Below, piece by piece: positions 53,725 through 64,000 of a stretch of DNA of 64,000 nucleotides. The translations under genes were made by a program, and so were the position numbers. Each line of letters starts with the position of its first letter. Within the stretch, counting starts at the first letter, position 1. This stretch comes from Locusta migratoria. Lineage: Eukaryota; Arthropoda; Insecta; Orthoptera; Acrididae. The notes under the pieces were generated by a model. The model saw only the letters and a program-made list of their open reading frames with translations, was not told the origin of the DNA and ran no database searches. The stretch covers positions 838,622,094-838,686,093 of the forward strand of contig CM048744.1 of assembly GCA_026315105.1 (NCBI GenBank), given 5' to 3'.

Positions 53725-54237
53725 CTAAGGATTCCTTTGAAGCATACTCAGTGAAAATGTATCTTTGATCAACTTAAGCTTATAACATCTCTGTAACTTT
53801 TTATTTGTATGTATGTTTGTGACAACTGATGTGCTCTTGTACAAAAATATTATATGTGATTTTTTCCCATAAAATCTCGGGCGATCTGCCGGATGTCTGT
53901 AACTTCTTGCCACGATATTTCGGTGCATAGTCTTCTGGCCATCTTCAGTTGAGTACCGCCGAAAGTACTGGCGAAGACGCACTGAGCCGTGCTATTTATG
54001 ACCAATTCAGCCGACATTGCGCATGCGCGTACTTAGCGTGCGCGTTCACTACAACTACGTACGCTGCTCAGAGCACCATCTGTGGTGGAGGCTTGCCGCT
54101 TCGATATCAGTTCGATTATCATTGTCATTCAGCTGCAGGAAACTACGCCGACTACGAAGTTTTTCAACGACAGGATTCCATGCAGCATTTATTTGGAAAC
54201 CGCTGTCTCTATTGATAAGAGTGTCACTGTCTCATTT
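53725..54237 (-). mobile_element. 3' tail of PLE family 2
   Basis: On the minus strand 'caactgaagatggcc' ... 'gcaccgaaatatcgtggcaa' (about 53893-53955) repeats the CTGAxGA...GAAA order of PLE tails. Stem II pairs poorly, so it is a degenerate hammerhead-like motif. The rest is the non-coding tail below the GIY-YIG end. Confidence 0.5.
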
Positions 54238-56041
54238 CTACAGCTTCATTAATAATTGAGCTCCAAAAGTTCGATGTGTGGGCCACAATTTCGTTTCATT
54301 GTAGTTAATTGAATGACCTGTGGAAATACAATGTTCGGCGATTGCGGATTTGGTGGGCTGGAGTAGCCGAGTATGACGCTGGTCTTCCACAATGCGCTCT
54401 TGCACAGTGCGCGTCGTGTGCCTTATATATGACTTGCTGCACTCGCACGGAATCCTGTAAACATCTGGTTCACGAAGCTCCAGATTGTCTTTGACAGAAC
54501 CCAACAGCGATGAAATTTTAGGAGGAGGGCAAAAGATGACTCTTACTTTATACGTTTTTAGTATTCTGCCTATCTGTGATGAAATATTTCCAATATACGG
54601 AATATAATCAGTCGATTTGAAAGCCTCTTCTTCTTCCTTGTTCTGTCGTTTGTAGGTGAGCATCGCTCGATTTACTTGCTTCCTTGAATATCCATTCTTT
54701 AGGAATACTGTCTGCAGGTGTCCCAGTTCCGTGTGAAGGCTGTCGGCATCAGATATGGTATGGGCTCGATGGATGTCTTGAGGACGCCCATTGTTTATGC
54801 CGGATGGTGGCAACTAGTAGCTTGTAAATACAAATCTGTATGATTGGGCTTCCTGTATACTGAATGACCAAGTGAGTCATCACTTCTGCGTCGCACGAAA
54901 ACATTTAAAAATGGTAAACAACCATTTTTCTCGACCTCCATAGTAAACTTTATGTTTTCGTGTTTGGCGTTCATATGATGTAAAAAGTCTTGGAGACGGT
55001 CCACGCCATGAGGGCACACTATAAAAGTGTATCACCGAAACACTGTTGGTTTAAAAGTAGTTGACTCAAGTGCTCTCTCCTCAAAATCTTCCATAGGAAG
55101 GTTGGCCAGCAGGGGAGACAAAGGACTCCCCATGGCGGCTCCGCCGGATTTTTCATAAAACTCGTTGTTCAATAAAAAAATATTTACCGGAGAGCGTGTG
55201 CTCAAATAGCGCTGTAATGTCATCACCAAACATGTTGACAATGAGGTGTAGTATGTCTACAAGAGGCACCTTTGTAAAAAGTGAAACCACATCAAGACTT
55301 ACGAACAAGTCGTTACTTTGCAGCTGAAGTGACTGTAGTCTGCTGATAAAATCATTGGTATTCTTTATATGATGTGTACACTTGCCTACCACAGGTTTCA
55401 GCAAAGACGCCAAGTATTTATCTGGGTCGTAAGTGGCTGCTGCAATATTGCTCACATCTGGACGTAATGGCACACTTTCCTTGTGGATCGTAGGCAGTCC
55501 ATATAGCCTAGGTGGAACTGAACTGTTTGGTTTCAGTCTCTTTATGTTCTCCTTCGGTAGAGAACTATTTGATAGAAGTTCAGCTGTTTTTCGCACGACT
55601 TTGTTTGTTGGAGCCTTGTCAACTTTGCGATACGTCGAGTCACATAATAAAACGTTGATCTTATTAATGTAGTCCTCCCGTGGCATGAGAACAGTAGTAT
55701 TACCTTTGTCAGATTTGAGTACTACTGTATCCACGTCTGTTCGTAAGTTACGGAGGGCAGCCCTCTCCGTAGGCGAGATATTGCTCTTCGGCGGTGTGGC
55801 TCTCGTCAATACACGACAAGACTCTCGACGAACTTCTTCCGCTTCATCTTTAGGAGAGCACAGCTTCTTCGATGGAGCTAACAAAGTCCACTAGTGGCGG
55901 TGCAACAGGTGTTGGAGCGAAGTTAAGACCTCTTGCTAGCACATTATAAGTGATGTTTGATATGTGTGAGACCTGCCACTGGTGTACCGGACGAAATCTG
56001 TAAGTAAAAATCTTTTCAAAAAATTCCGCCATTAACACCAT
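54238..56041 (-). pseudogene. Penelope-like element: RT and GIY-YIG endonuclease (family 2)
   Basis: From right to left: AALRNLRTDVDTVVLKSDKG, TVLMPREDYINKINVLL, PPRLYGLPTIHKESVPLRPD, NDLFVSLDVVSLFTKVPLVD (first catalytic Asp), EKSGGAAMGSPLSPLLANLP, then FKPTVFR, stop, YTFIVCPHGVDRLQDFL. The YVDD that should sit between VFR and TF is deleted. After this: NGCLPFLNVFVRRRSDDSLG, YRKPNHTDLYLQATS, and in the endonuclease IPCECSKSYIRHTTRTVQER (GIY-YIG: SYIR in place of the usual YIG) and KSAIAEHCISTGHSI. Sequence differs strongly from family 1 at 50916-52382. Dead copy. Confidence 0.9.
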
Positions 56042-56258
56042 ATAATGATAACCATAAAGTAAAATCGCGCATATTTATATATTACACTAATGACAGCAAA
56101 ATGAAGCAGGAACTCACACACTCAAAACATCATAAATAATATGAAACAACTTCAATAAACGCATTTGAAGATGGGAATGATTTCTCGAAACTCGTCGTGC
56201 TAAATAAATAAAAAATCGTGACTGGTAGCAATATTGTTATCTTAAAAACAAATCCATT

Positions 56259-56436
56259 TAGACAAAGACTATTACGACCTTACATTGATGTTAACAATGC
56301 TTACAATTCTGACAGTTCTTATTCATTTGTAAACAGATAATAACTGAGGATGCAACTTTAAGTTGCGAAACCGGTCGCGTGTTTCCTTCAATAAAGGAAT
56401 TTAACAGTCGCAGCGGACCCGTTCTTTTAAAGAATT
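56259..56436 (+). repeat. right inverted repeat flanking PLE family 2
   Basis: Partner of 53178-53363. The whole bracketed unit is about 3.26 kb, the length of a PLE with terminal repeats. Confidence 0.9.
56344..56376 (+). ncRNA. hammerhead-ribozyme-like core
   Basis: CTGAGGA, U, perfect stem II GCAAC-TTTAA-GTTGC, GAAA, CCGGTC. Stem I pairing is mostly lost (ataataa versus gcgtgttt), so this copy is probably inactive. Confidence 0.5.
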
Positions 56437-57430
56437 ATCGAATCTTTCGACTGTGGTTGCTCTAGATATAAAGCTGGACCAATCAATTAGATACCTCCCA
56501 CAGTGCTGGTCACACAGTGACACATAGTTACTGGTTATATATTAATAGGTTGCAGCAGATCATTAGTCACATAATTAGACATTTCACCCGTGAGTGTATT
56601 AAAGAAATATGAACAGTAATCTACAATACAGTGGACGTAATTAGATCAAAATCCACATGGGCTGCAGTATTTGAAAAAGCATTCGTTACTGGCATCAAAA
56701 TTAACACGGAGGGCAATGAAAAGAACTTAATTGAACAGTGTGATGGATAACACGCATTAAGTGAGCAAAGTTTTTACTGTAATATCGCATGGTCGCTGAG
56801 ACCAGTATGAGACATCGCTTCAAGTTGTCTCTAAGCGAAGCCTCTCAATGAGCACAACACTTAATTCGAAGTTTTAGTGAGCAGTGGCTGTGTTGCGCAA
56901 GAGGACCAAAATGTTATTCGAGTTCAGTCAATTCGATTTAGAGTGATGGATGCGTCAAATTGGCTCCACGAAGCTTTCGGAGATGCTTTCTTTCCACGGC
57001 ACCGAACTGCAGTGCAGAAAGTTAACTTCGTTACGACTGTCTGAAAGCGGAGGCAGCGTCTTGTGATCAGTAGAAAAAAGTGCCTGCCTTCAATGCTGAT
57101 TCCTCAAAAAGAGTAACAAGAAAGAGAATTCAGATGCTGTGCCCTTACAAAGGAATATTACAGAGGCACCGATTGTCTGCGAAACTCATGAATATATTAT
57201 CATACCTTCTATAGGACGGACAACAGCAAGAAAACGTTCATAATATACCATCAAATGGTGTATACCCGCGTTTCTTTTTTCTTTTTTTACAGAAGGGTAA
57301 GAAGCGGTCACAAGGTGTAATCGAAATATAGTACGAGATTAATTAAGAATCAGAACAGTGTCTCACCGCTACTCTGTCGTTTAATTATCGGTTTCGATGG
57401 TATTTATGTGATCTATCGGTCCTAGAAGTA
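56437..57430. other. spacer
   Basis: About 56880-57080 is compositionally more balanced, but I recognise no protein or repeat. Confidence 0.5.
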
Positions 57431-57770
57431 AACCCTTTGACTGCCGTTGACGAGTTTACTCGTTATGCTGCCTGCTGCTCCCTGGGTGCTGATATCGAGT
57501 TTAGCCGGCTCTCTCCTGAGTGTTATTGACGTGTTAAGTCGCACTGTCGCTTTCCCGCCCCATGTCTCAGTAGCCTTTCGCAGCTGTAATCACTAGCTTG
57601 TTGGATTCTTCGTCTGTTGTGAACCTAGGCTTTACTCCATAGAACACAGTTCATCAGAATTTATATCAGTATTCTTCACGTCCTGTATTTTATAAAGAAA
57701 ATGGCAAGACATTATGGATGTACTCATGAAGAAATAATGGGGGGTACTTATGAGAAGTGACAGGGAAGAT
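57431..57770 (+). mobile_element. piggyBac-like 5' end fragment
   Basis: Begins CCCTTTGACTGCCGTTGACG directly after 'gtaaa', resembling a piggyBac terminal repeat next to a TTAA-type site. At 57701 it opens MARHYGCTHEEIMGGTYEK then stops, like the acidic N-terminus of piggyBac transposases. Only this end is left. Moderate support from similarity of pattern. Confidence 0.35.
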
Positions 57771-57775
57771 TAACT

Positions 57776-57880
57776 ACACTCCTGGCCATTACAATTGTTA
57801 CACCAAGAAGAACTGCAGAAGATAAACGGGTATTCATTGGACACATATATTATAGTAGAACTAACATGTGATTACTTCTA
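57776..57880 (-). mobile_element. Tc1-like terminal fragment
   Basis: 'cactcctggccattacaatt' is the inverted-repeat end, followed by 'aagataaacgggtattcatt', which is the reverse complement of the 3' flank of the Tc1 at about 16930-16975. Only the end of the element is present. Confidence 0.75.
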
Positions 57881-59994
57881 AATTTACGCCCTGTTACAAA
57901 CAAATAATTTTTTTGTTCATTAATTACCTGTACAAGTTGATTAATAATTTTGATTTTGAGCATCTGATTACTTCACTGAAGTAAGATTCCAGTGGATATA
58001 TTGTGATGCAAACTGGATTAGCTGTAATTGTGTTAACGCAAAAGAAAAATTTTGTGTGTTTCCCTTTCTGCTTTCTTTCTTTCTTTTTTTTTTCTTTTTT
58101 TTTTTCGTGTCTGAAAATGTACAACTGTGACTATCGTTTTGAAAGTAACTGACTTTTGATCTTTGCTGTGGGTTTTTTATACCATGACAATTGCAATAAA
58201 CATATATGTATGTATCTGTACATATTATTGGCGCTAAGTACTTTAATTTTAGTAATGATATTTGTTCATTAGCTCTCACAGTATCTTATGAATTGCTAAC
58301 TGAATCATTACTACTTTGAAAGTGTCTCTGATTAAATATTTTTATATGAGAATGACTATAATGGTTTGTCGTTGTATAGTTAACTGTAATTAAAGAAATT
58401 TCTGTAGCATACAAAGAAATTAATTAAAATTCTCCCTGTTCAAATTTAATCGGCACTGAATGAAAGAACATCAAATGTCTTACCCAGTTAAAGTTTACTT
58501 CTCAAGTTATTTCCTTATCTGTTCACTTTCAAATTATTGTTGCAACTTATTATCAAAAAGTTAGGTTGATCAAGGATTTTCATTTGGAAAAATGTTTACA
58601 ATTCTTATTTAAGTCTTACATTTTAACACAAATGGTAAATCAGTTCACAATACAAAACAGTTTACTACTCATCTTTTGGAGAAAATTCTCCACGATATCT
58701 TCCACTACAATTATGATTTCACCAACAATCAGAGACATTCATATAGTAATTCTGTTGAATATTTTCACTGTGCGAGGAAGGACAAATTTATACAAATGTT
58801 GATCAAGTGTCCATTCCATTCGAGTGGCTCCTTTATTTAATTTTTTTATTATTTTTTATTTTATCTCATTGTTTTTTAATTTTTATTTTTTTAATTTTTA
58901 TTTATTTATTTTTTACATGCGCGACGCGATCACATGCGTACGACGCGATAACAGAGTCTGACGTTTACATTGTTACGATAAAAGCCACTCCCGCACTTTC
59001 AAAATAAACTTTCACAATCAATACTGCTTGTTCTTTCAACTTATAATAAATGTTCCGCTCGACTTTCGTGTCGGCGATTGCACGCAACGTACCGTACGCA
59101 CCGAAACACACACATGGATGGCGTCTGCAAACGACGAGACCCACTCGCAGACTCCGACTGCCCCTGAGTTAACAATACACTAGGCAGTAGAGCGCGCTAC
59201 TGACATTATACATTATTACGTATAGAACATCTTTGCTCACTCTCTTTACACATATACGTAATAAATAAACAAATAAAAAATCAAACAAATGACAGTACAT
59301 AGAGAAGTAAGCAATTACAAAAATACACGAAATAAAAATTCACAAAAAATATATTTAAATTTACGAGGGTTTGCAGATTTATATAGTGCTTGTCTGCGGT
59401 AATCCTGCTGATGTAAGGTCATCATCTGTGACCTTACAATAGGACAATCAACTTTAATAGCTATAATTTTAGGAACATTATCCAAATGATTATTCATATA
59501 GCTTTACTGTTAGCAATATTGGTGTCTCATGCTAATCTTATCAGATGGAGTCTAACGAATTTAGTGGTTCTCATCAGACATAATCATGCAATTGGCAATC
59601 AACAATGTTAGTAAAAACGAAACCCTCCTGTTGTAGTCAGTTATTTAGTAGATGCCGCCATAGTTAAAAATTCCCGACTGTAAAATTGAAAGTTTAGTTT
59701 CACAAATCAATGTATAAGTGTACGGACAACAACGGTTAGCAGGAATAAGTCATCTCATAAGACAAAGTTAGTTGAGTTAAGAGTCCGTACTGTTACAGGA
59801 TAATAAATGGTTTAAATGGTAACAATTACCGATGCATCGTAACAATTTTTTAATTTATTAAGAACGGTAAATATAACTCACATCAAAATACAATAACCGA
59901 ATTACTGCGTGCCACTACGATATTAACTGAAAACATTCACACTTGAACATTTAGTGTCCGCTATCGCGACCGCAATGCATTTACGCAGCAGTCG
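57881..59994. other. AT-rich spacer with low-complexity tracts
   Basis: A T/C tract at about 58065-58107 and T/A-rich stretch at about 58836-58916. Around 58915-58950 a short tandem (acatgcg..gacgcgat twice) starts a CpG-bearing stretch to about 59170. No gene recognised. Confidence 0.5.
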
Positions 59995-60520
59995 GCTAGC
60001 ATAACTTTTTCGTCACATTTGCAGTGTGTGGTCGTGCGTTGTCGTGAAATTTGGGGGAACTCCATAGCGAGAGTACTAATTGTAAAACTACGGTTTTCCT
60101 GGATCTTGTCATCAATCGCGTGAACCAGTTCTTCTGCAACCAAAGGTGGACCCCCACTTCGTTCTTCATCGTGCACATCACTACGCCCGCCATTTTACTG
60201 TTGCACCCATCTTTTCACCATTGAATCACTCATCGCATTTGGTCCGCAAACATCGCAAATTTGCTGATAAATTTCACTTGGTTTCACTTTCCTCGCATTC
60301 AGAAACCGAATCACCGACCTGATTTCACAGGCGCTGGGATTTTCAATCAACACCGACATTTAAAACAAGCACAACAAAGCGTACGTAACTGACAGCGATC
60401 TCCAAATGGCGCACGTTCTTCTCCTTGATACACATAGTCTACAGCGCATGAGCGGAACTGCAATTGCAGCGCTGCGGCGGAGATAAATTGAAACGGAACT
60501 TACTTTCTAGACGCTCCTCG
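59995..60520 (-). mobile_element. mariner remnant, one end only
   Basis: The right inverted repeat ends at 60520 with TA at 60521-60522 (cggaacttactttctagacg). Minus-strand text: the N-terminus (MSVLIENPSACEIRSVIRFL), then EERSGGPPLVAEELVHAIDD and NRSFTISTLAMEFPQIS of the DNA-binding domain. It is joined by a deletion to the HDNARPHTANVTKKLC segment in another frame. The left end is missing. Confidence 0.88.
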
Positions 60521-60522
60521 TA

Positions 60523-62189
60523 ATGTTAAGGAGGCTACGAATGTATAAGGGTCCTCTATGTGGGTTCTTCACAGGGAATCTGTTATTCTTTGTTTGGCTC
60601 TGCGTTGACTTACACAAGGAAACTTTCGTTCCCCTTGTAATTTGGCTTTGATAGTGGCTCACCTCTTATTGGACTGTCCTAAACTATCCGCCTTGAGGCG
60701 GAATTTTAATAATCCTGATAAGCTGATACGAGTGACAAAGTTTTAAATTTTATTCACGCAAATAGTTCTTATCATTCTATTTCAGTTATTACCATTCAGC
60801 CTTTTTTTAATATTACCATATAGCAAGAGCCCCATAAATAACATATTTTAAAGTCATCTGAAATATTAAATCAGATAAAATGTAATTAGGATAACTTTTC
60901 AATTCATTATTTTCTTCCTTGGAATCGATAGGCCACGTAAAAGATATACAAAGAAACTCTAATTATGATATCAGTGTAACTAATTAAAATCTTTGACTAT
61001 TACTATAAAAGTAATAATCCCACTGTACTCGCTCTCTATTTTGATTGTTCTGTTGCCTGAATTGTACTTATAAGATCTATTATCAAACCGCTACAATATG
61101 CTGAAACGAACATTATTAAATATTGATTATTGTTCTGAACTGATTGTACAAAATCTTCAGATATAAAATGGATACTCAAGTATGCAGTATATGCTTTCTG
61201 TTCAAATTAATAAATCCCCTTACTTGAAGTTAACTTCAGTGAGTTGTTCAGATAATTAATTATTTTTCCAGTCCCTCCATTTAGTGATCATGCTGTTTTC
61301 AGGTATAACTATTTCGACTTTGGATGGTTCGGTAATTAAACATGTTAAACTTACGTATCTCGTGTAGCTTGCCATAGTATCATTGACTGTAATTAACCAC
61401 TTAGCAATATTTATTGGCTTAGAACCTGCAATCACTTTTATGTAATGAACAGTTCGAAGTCTGATTAGTCATTAATCTGTATCAATTATTAATTTTCATT
61501 CATTAAATTACCTTCATTCAAAATTATGCTACATGTAGATTGAATCTTAATATTCCGAACCTCCATGCAATGACGGCGGATAGTTACGCTGATTACAACC
61601 AATCTCACTACGGCTTATCAACGAGATCAACTACACCGCTGTTTAAGGAAACTATTCGTCGAATTCTGTAGGTTGCTTGCTCTGCAAGATGTTTTAAACT
61701 ATTAAATGTTTGGCCATTTCACTTCATTTAATTTTTTAATTAATAGTTCGTCTATATTGAAGACTTAGTCACTGATTATTATTTTAAAATAGTTAAACAA
61801 CTTCTGTATGGCCTAAATAGTCAGGAAAGCAATTACACCAAATTTTACTCTCTGTGTTTCTCTGGCCTACTGGTTTCATGCAACAGATCTTTTAACTTGT
61901 TACAGAGTGGCTGGGTTTTATTGCTGTGATCGGCCAGCAAAGACCCTCTAATATTTTTTTAAATATCTACTTCCCGTTTCCTTTATTTAATTTGCTGTTT
62001 TCAGTTTTGACAGTTTATTCCCGTCTTCAGTATTATTGCGGTTTAACAAATTGTCTTATTATTTCAAGTAGTAACAGGTTTTGCAATCCACGCTCTGTGG
62101 TTGCAAACAGGGGCTGATTACCAGTGTAGCCGGGTCCTTCAAACAACCAAACCAACCAACCTCATTCTATCGTCTCGAGTTAGTAATCT
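60523..62189. other. AT-rich spacer
   Basis: No recognised gene, repeat or RNA. Confidence 0.5.
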
Positions 62190-62650
62190 GCGGTGCGCGA
62201 GCAGTACTGCATTATCTCTAGAGAGCATCCCCTCGCTGCGGAGCCGGACACCCGCTATCGAGCTGCAGTTGGCAAAACACCGCACTGCCTCGGACTCCGC
62301 AACATTAGTCGGCCGGCGGTGTTGCTCTCACAGCGAGGAACTCGCGATCCGGTTTAGCGCCTGCGCCACCCCAAATATACTTCCGGCCTCTGGGGTGGGG
62401 CGCGACCGCTGTGAGCGCTAAATCAGAGCGCGCCCTCTGGGCAATAAATAGCCCCGCTAAAGCCGCAGCTGGCCGGAGATAAACGTGCAACGCTGGGCTG
62501 CCTAGCAGGCCGCGCCCAGGGGCACTGCCTGCGTGCTGCGCGGGTTGCCTGCCCACCGCGGCTAGGGGCCAATGTTCACGGAGTGTAGCAGTCCATTGGC
62601 TGAAAGGAGACGCGGAATGTATGCAAACAAAGGCGCGTGACCATAGTTCT
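62190..62650. other. CpG-rich island
   Basis: About 460 bp of clearly CpG-rich sequence (gtcggccggcggtgttgctc, gcgcgccctctgggcaataa) in an AT-rich setting. It holds a CCATTGG box at 62592-62598 and an AATAAATAG TATA-like word near 62440. It could be a host promoter whose gene lies outside or is not recognisable, or a GC-rich repeat. No open frame with known domains. Confidence 0.4.
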
Positions 62651-62739
62651 GCCGTCGATGAGTAAACAATACAGGAAGTACAATAAAGGTATTTGCAGTT
62701 GAGAATATTAATTGCCAAAAGCTGTACAATTTAAGGGTG

Positions 62740-62990
62740 AAATATGATAATTCGTGCCGGACCGGGACTCGAAACCGGATTTTACCTTTTTTGAGCTGCC
62801 CATTACGTTATCCACACACGTCTCCCAGACCAGCCATAATTTCTGTATGCCATATATCGCCTACTACACATGGGAGGTCATATGTTCCACCATGTAAGAA
62901 ATGCATTAAAAACAAACGATCCTTCATGTGCAGGACTTCATAGTAGAATGAACGAGCACTCATGGTTAATAGGAAATGTGTGGCTTATGG
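62740..62990 (-). mobile_element. tRNA-like SINE
   Basis: The reverse strand has 'aatgggcagctcaaaaaagg' and 'aaaatccggtttcgagtccc', a tRNA-like box pair similar to the 42183 unit. The rest of the unit includes 'tatgccatatatcgcctact', again like the 42183 unit. Confidence 0.5.
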
Positions 62991-63039
62991 ATGTCTGCAT
63001 CAGCCCGGGAGGCTCGAGTGGATAGTGTAATATTTAACA

Positions 63040-63775
63040 CGACATCCGTGCAAAAGTGATCCTGCAGACCGGTCTGCAGTCAGCTTCAAATTTCGGTCCT
63101 ATAAATTTTGTTAGCAAAATTTCTCGAAAAGAACATCGTCTTTCCTCCAGCGATTCCCATTATATTTCCCGAAGCATTTTTGTGACACTCACGCATTGGT
63201 CGAACCTACCAGTAACGAACCTAACTGCTCGCCTCTGAATTGCTTCTATGTCTTCCTTTAAATTGATCTGCTGCGGGTCCCAAACACTTAGGAAGATCTC
63301 AAGACGTGGTCGTAAGAGCGTTTTATAAGAGTCCTCCTATACAGTTGAAGTTCATCTTCCCAAAATGCTCCCAGTAAACCGAAGTCGGCTGCCCGCCTTA
63401 CAACTGCCCTTAAATGTTCGTTCCATTTCATATCGCTCTGCAATGCTAGGCCTAGATATTTCAACGACGCTACTGTATTTTCTTACTACTTAACGCAATA
63501 TTCGACCATTATGGGTTTGTTCTTCCTATTCATGTGCATTACCTTACATTTTTCTGCATTTATAAGTAGCTAGAAATTTTTTCTAAGTCATCCTGTATGC
63601 TATTACAGTCAATTAATAACGAAATCCTCCCATACACCACAGCATCATCAGCAAACAGCCGCAATTTACAAGTTACTGTGTATCTTAGATCACTTATATA
63701 AATAGCAAATAATAGATCTATGAGGTTGATGACTCTGTTTCGAAAAGTCTCTAAGTATCTCGGGATGCTCACTGG
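63040..63775 (-). pseudogene. non-LTR retrotransposon RT fragment (CR1/jockey-like)
   Basis: Minus strand from 63775: LLFAIYISDLRYTVTCKLRL, FADDAVVYGRISLL (catalytic FADD), IQDDLEKISSYL. In other frames down to about 63040 come KCKVMHMNRKNKPIMVEYCV, LKYLGLALQSDMKWNEHLRA, YRRTLIKRSYDHVL and the AIQRRAVRFVTGRFDQCVSV terminus. Several breaks. The element is truncated on the right, near 63780. Confidence 0.8.
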
Positions 63776-64000
63776 TTAGACGTCAGCTTATTTGGGGGCC
63801 GTTTGGTGCCGTATGTAAGAGGCTCTGGCGGGGTATTTCAGTCACATCAAGAACGCAAATGATTAGCGTTGCTTATGCAACGACAAAACGCATTGGCTGC
63901 TTGGTACCTTTGCGCGCATAATCCACGTGGATGTTGCGGAGAACGTGAAAATCGGTCATAGAGAAGGAGTCGCTAAATGAAGTCGTCAAAGGTGGCGCAT
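63776..64000. other. unassigned right edge
   Basis: No recognised feature in the last 225 bases. Confidence 0.5.

Noticed and set aside
62305..62718. 137-codon minus-strand open frame across the CpG island
   Set aside because: No recognisable domain; long open frames are expected by chance in GC-rich DNA.

Overview
The window looks like intergenic or deep-intronic DNA from a large, transposon-rich insect genome. An orthopteran (locust or grasshopper type) is the best guess. This rests on several copies of one RTE-like LINE ending in a 'ctgatgaccacaacaac' tail, tRNA-derived SINEs with the 'gttcgaatcctccctcgggcatgg' type of B-box and tail, Tc1 and mariner relics, Penelope-like elements (PLEs) and long AT-rich spacers. 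The species call is inference from remembered repeat families and was not searched. I found no convincing host protein gene, no rRNA and no free-standing functional tRNA gene.

Layout. 0-5.5 kb: head-to-head PLE remnant with a 44-bp hairpin, an internally deleted mariner, and a full-length but broken RTE-type LINE with an 11-bp target-site duplication. 5.5-14.4 kb: spacers, SINEs, a 5'-truncated RTE copy, a duplicated unit with a GACA tract, and a palindrome of about 0.83 kb. 14.4-17.4 kb: a nested stack with a LINE hit by a Tc1, itself hit by a SINE and an RTE fragment. 18.1-30.6 kb: a near-identical 1,745-bp block (mariner 3' part, SINE, LINE tail) present twice, 10,236 bp apart. The copies enclose a minus-strand Gypsy-like LTR element with an intact 866-codon gag, a truncated protease joined to the last part of integrase, and no reverse transcriptase.

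30.5-38.1 kb: rearranged RTE pieces, a jockey-like LINE (minus) and a second RTE-like LINE with a (TGA)n tail. 39.7-41.3 kb: a SINE beside a complete-length Tc1 with both inverted repeats. 43.7-49.8 kb: a Mutator-like transposase relic and an L1/Tx1-like LINE with ORF1 zinc knuckle, endonuclease and RT. 50.1-56.4 kb: two different minus-strand PLEs; the second is bracketed by inverted repeats of about 180 bp carrying hammerhead-ribozyme-like cores. 57.4-64 kb: piggyBac-like, Tc1 and mariner scraps, a CpG-rich patch, and a LINE fragment at the right edge.

Nearly all reading frames are dead: frameshifts, stops, and lost catalytic residues (YADN in the L1/Tx1-like RT, a deleted YVDD in the second PLE). 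The exception is the Gypsy-like gag. The strongest items for follow-up are the duplicated block whose left edge coincides with the predicted LTR edge, the gag-only Gypsy derivative, and the inverted PLE structures with hammerhead-like motifs.
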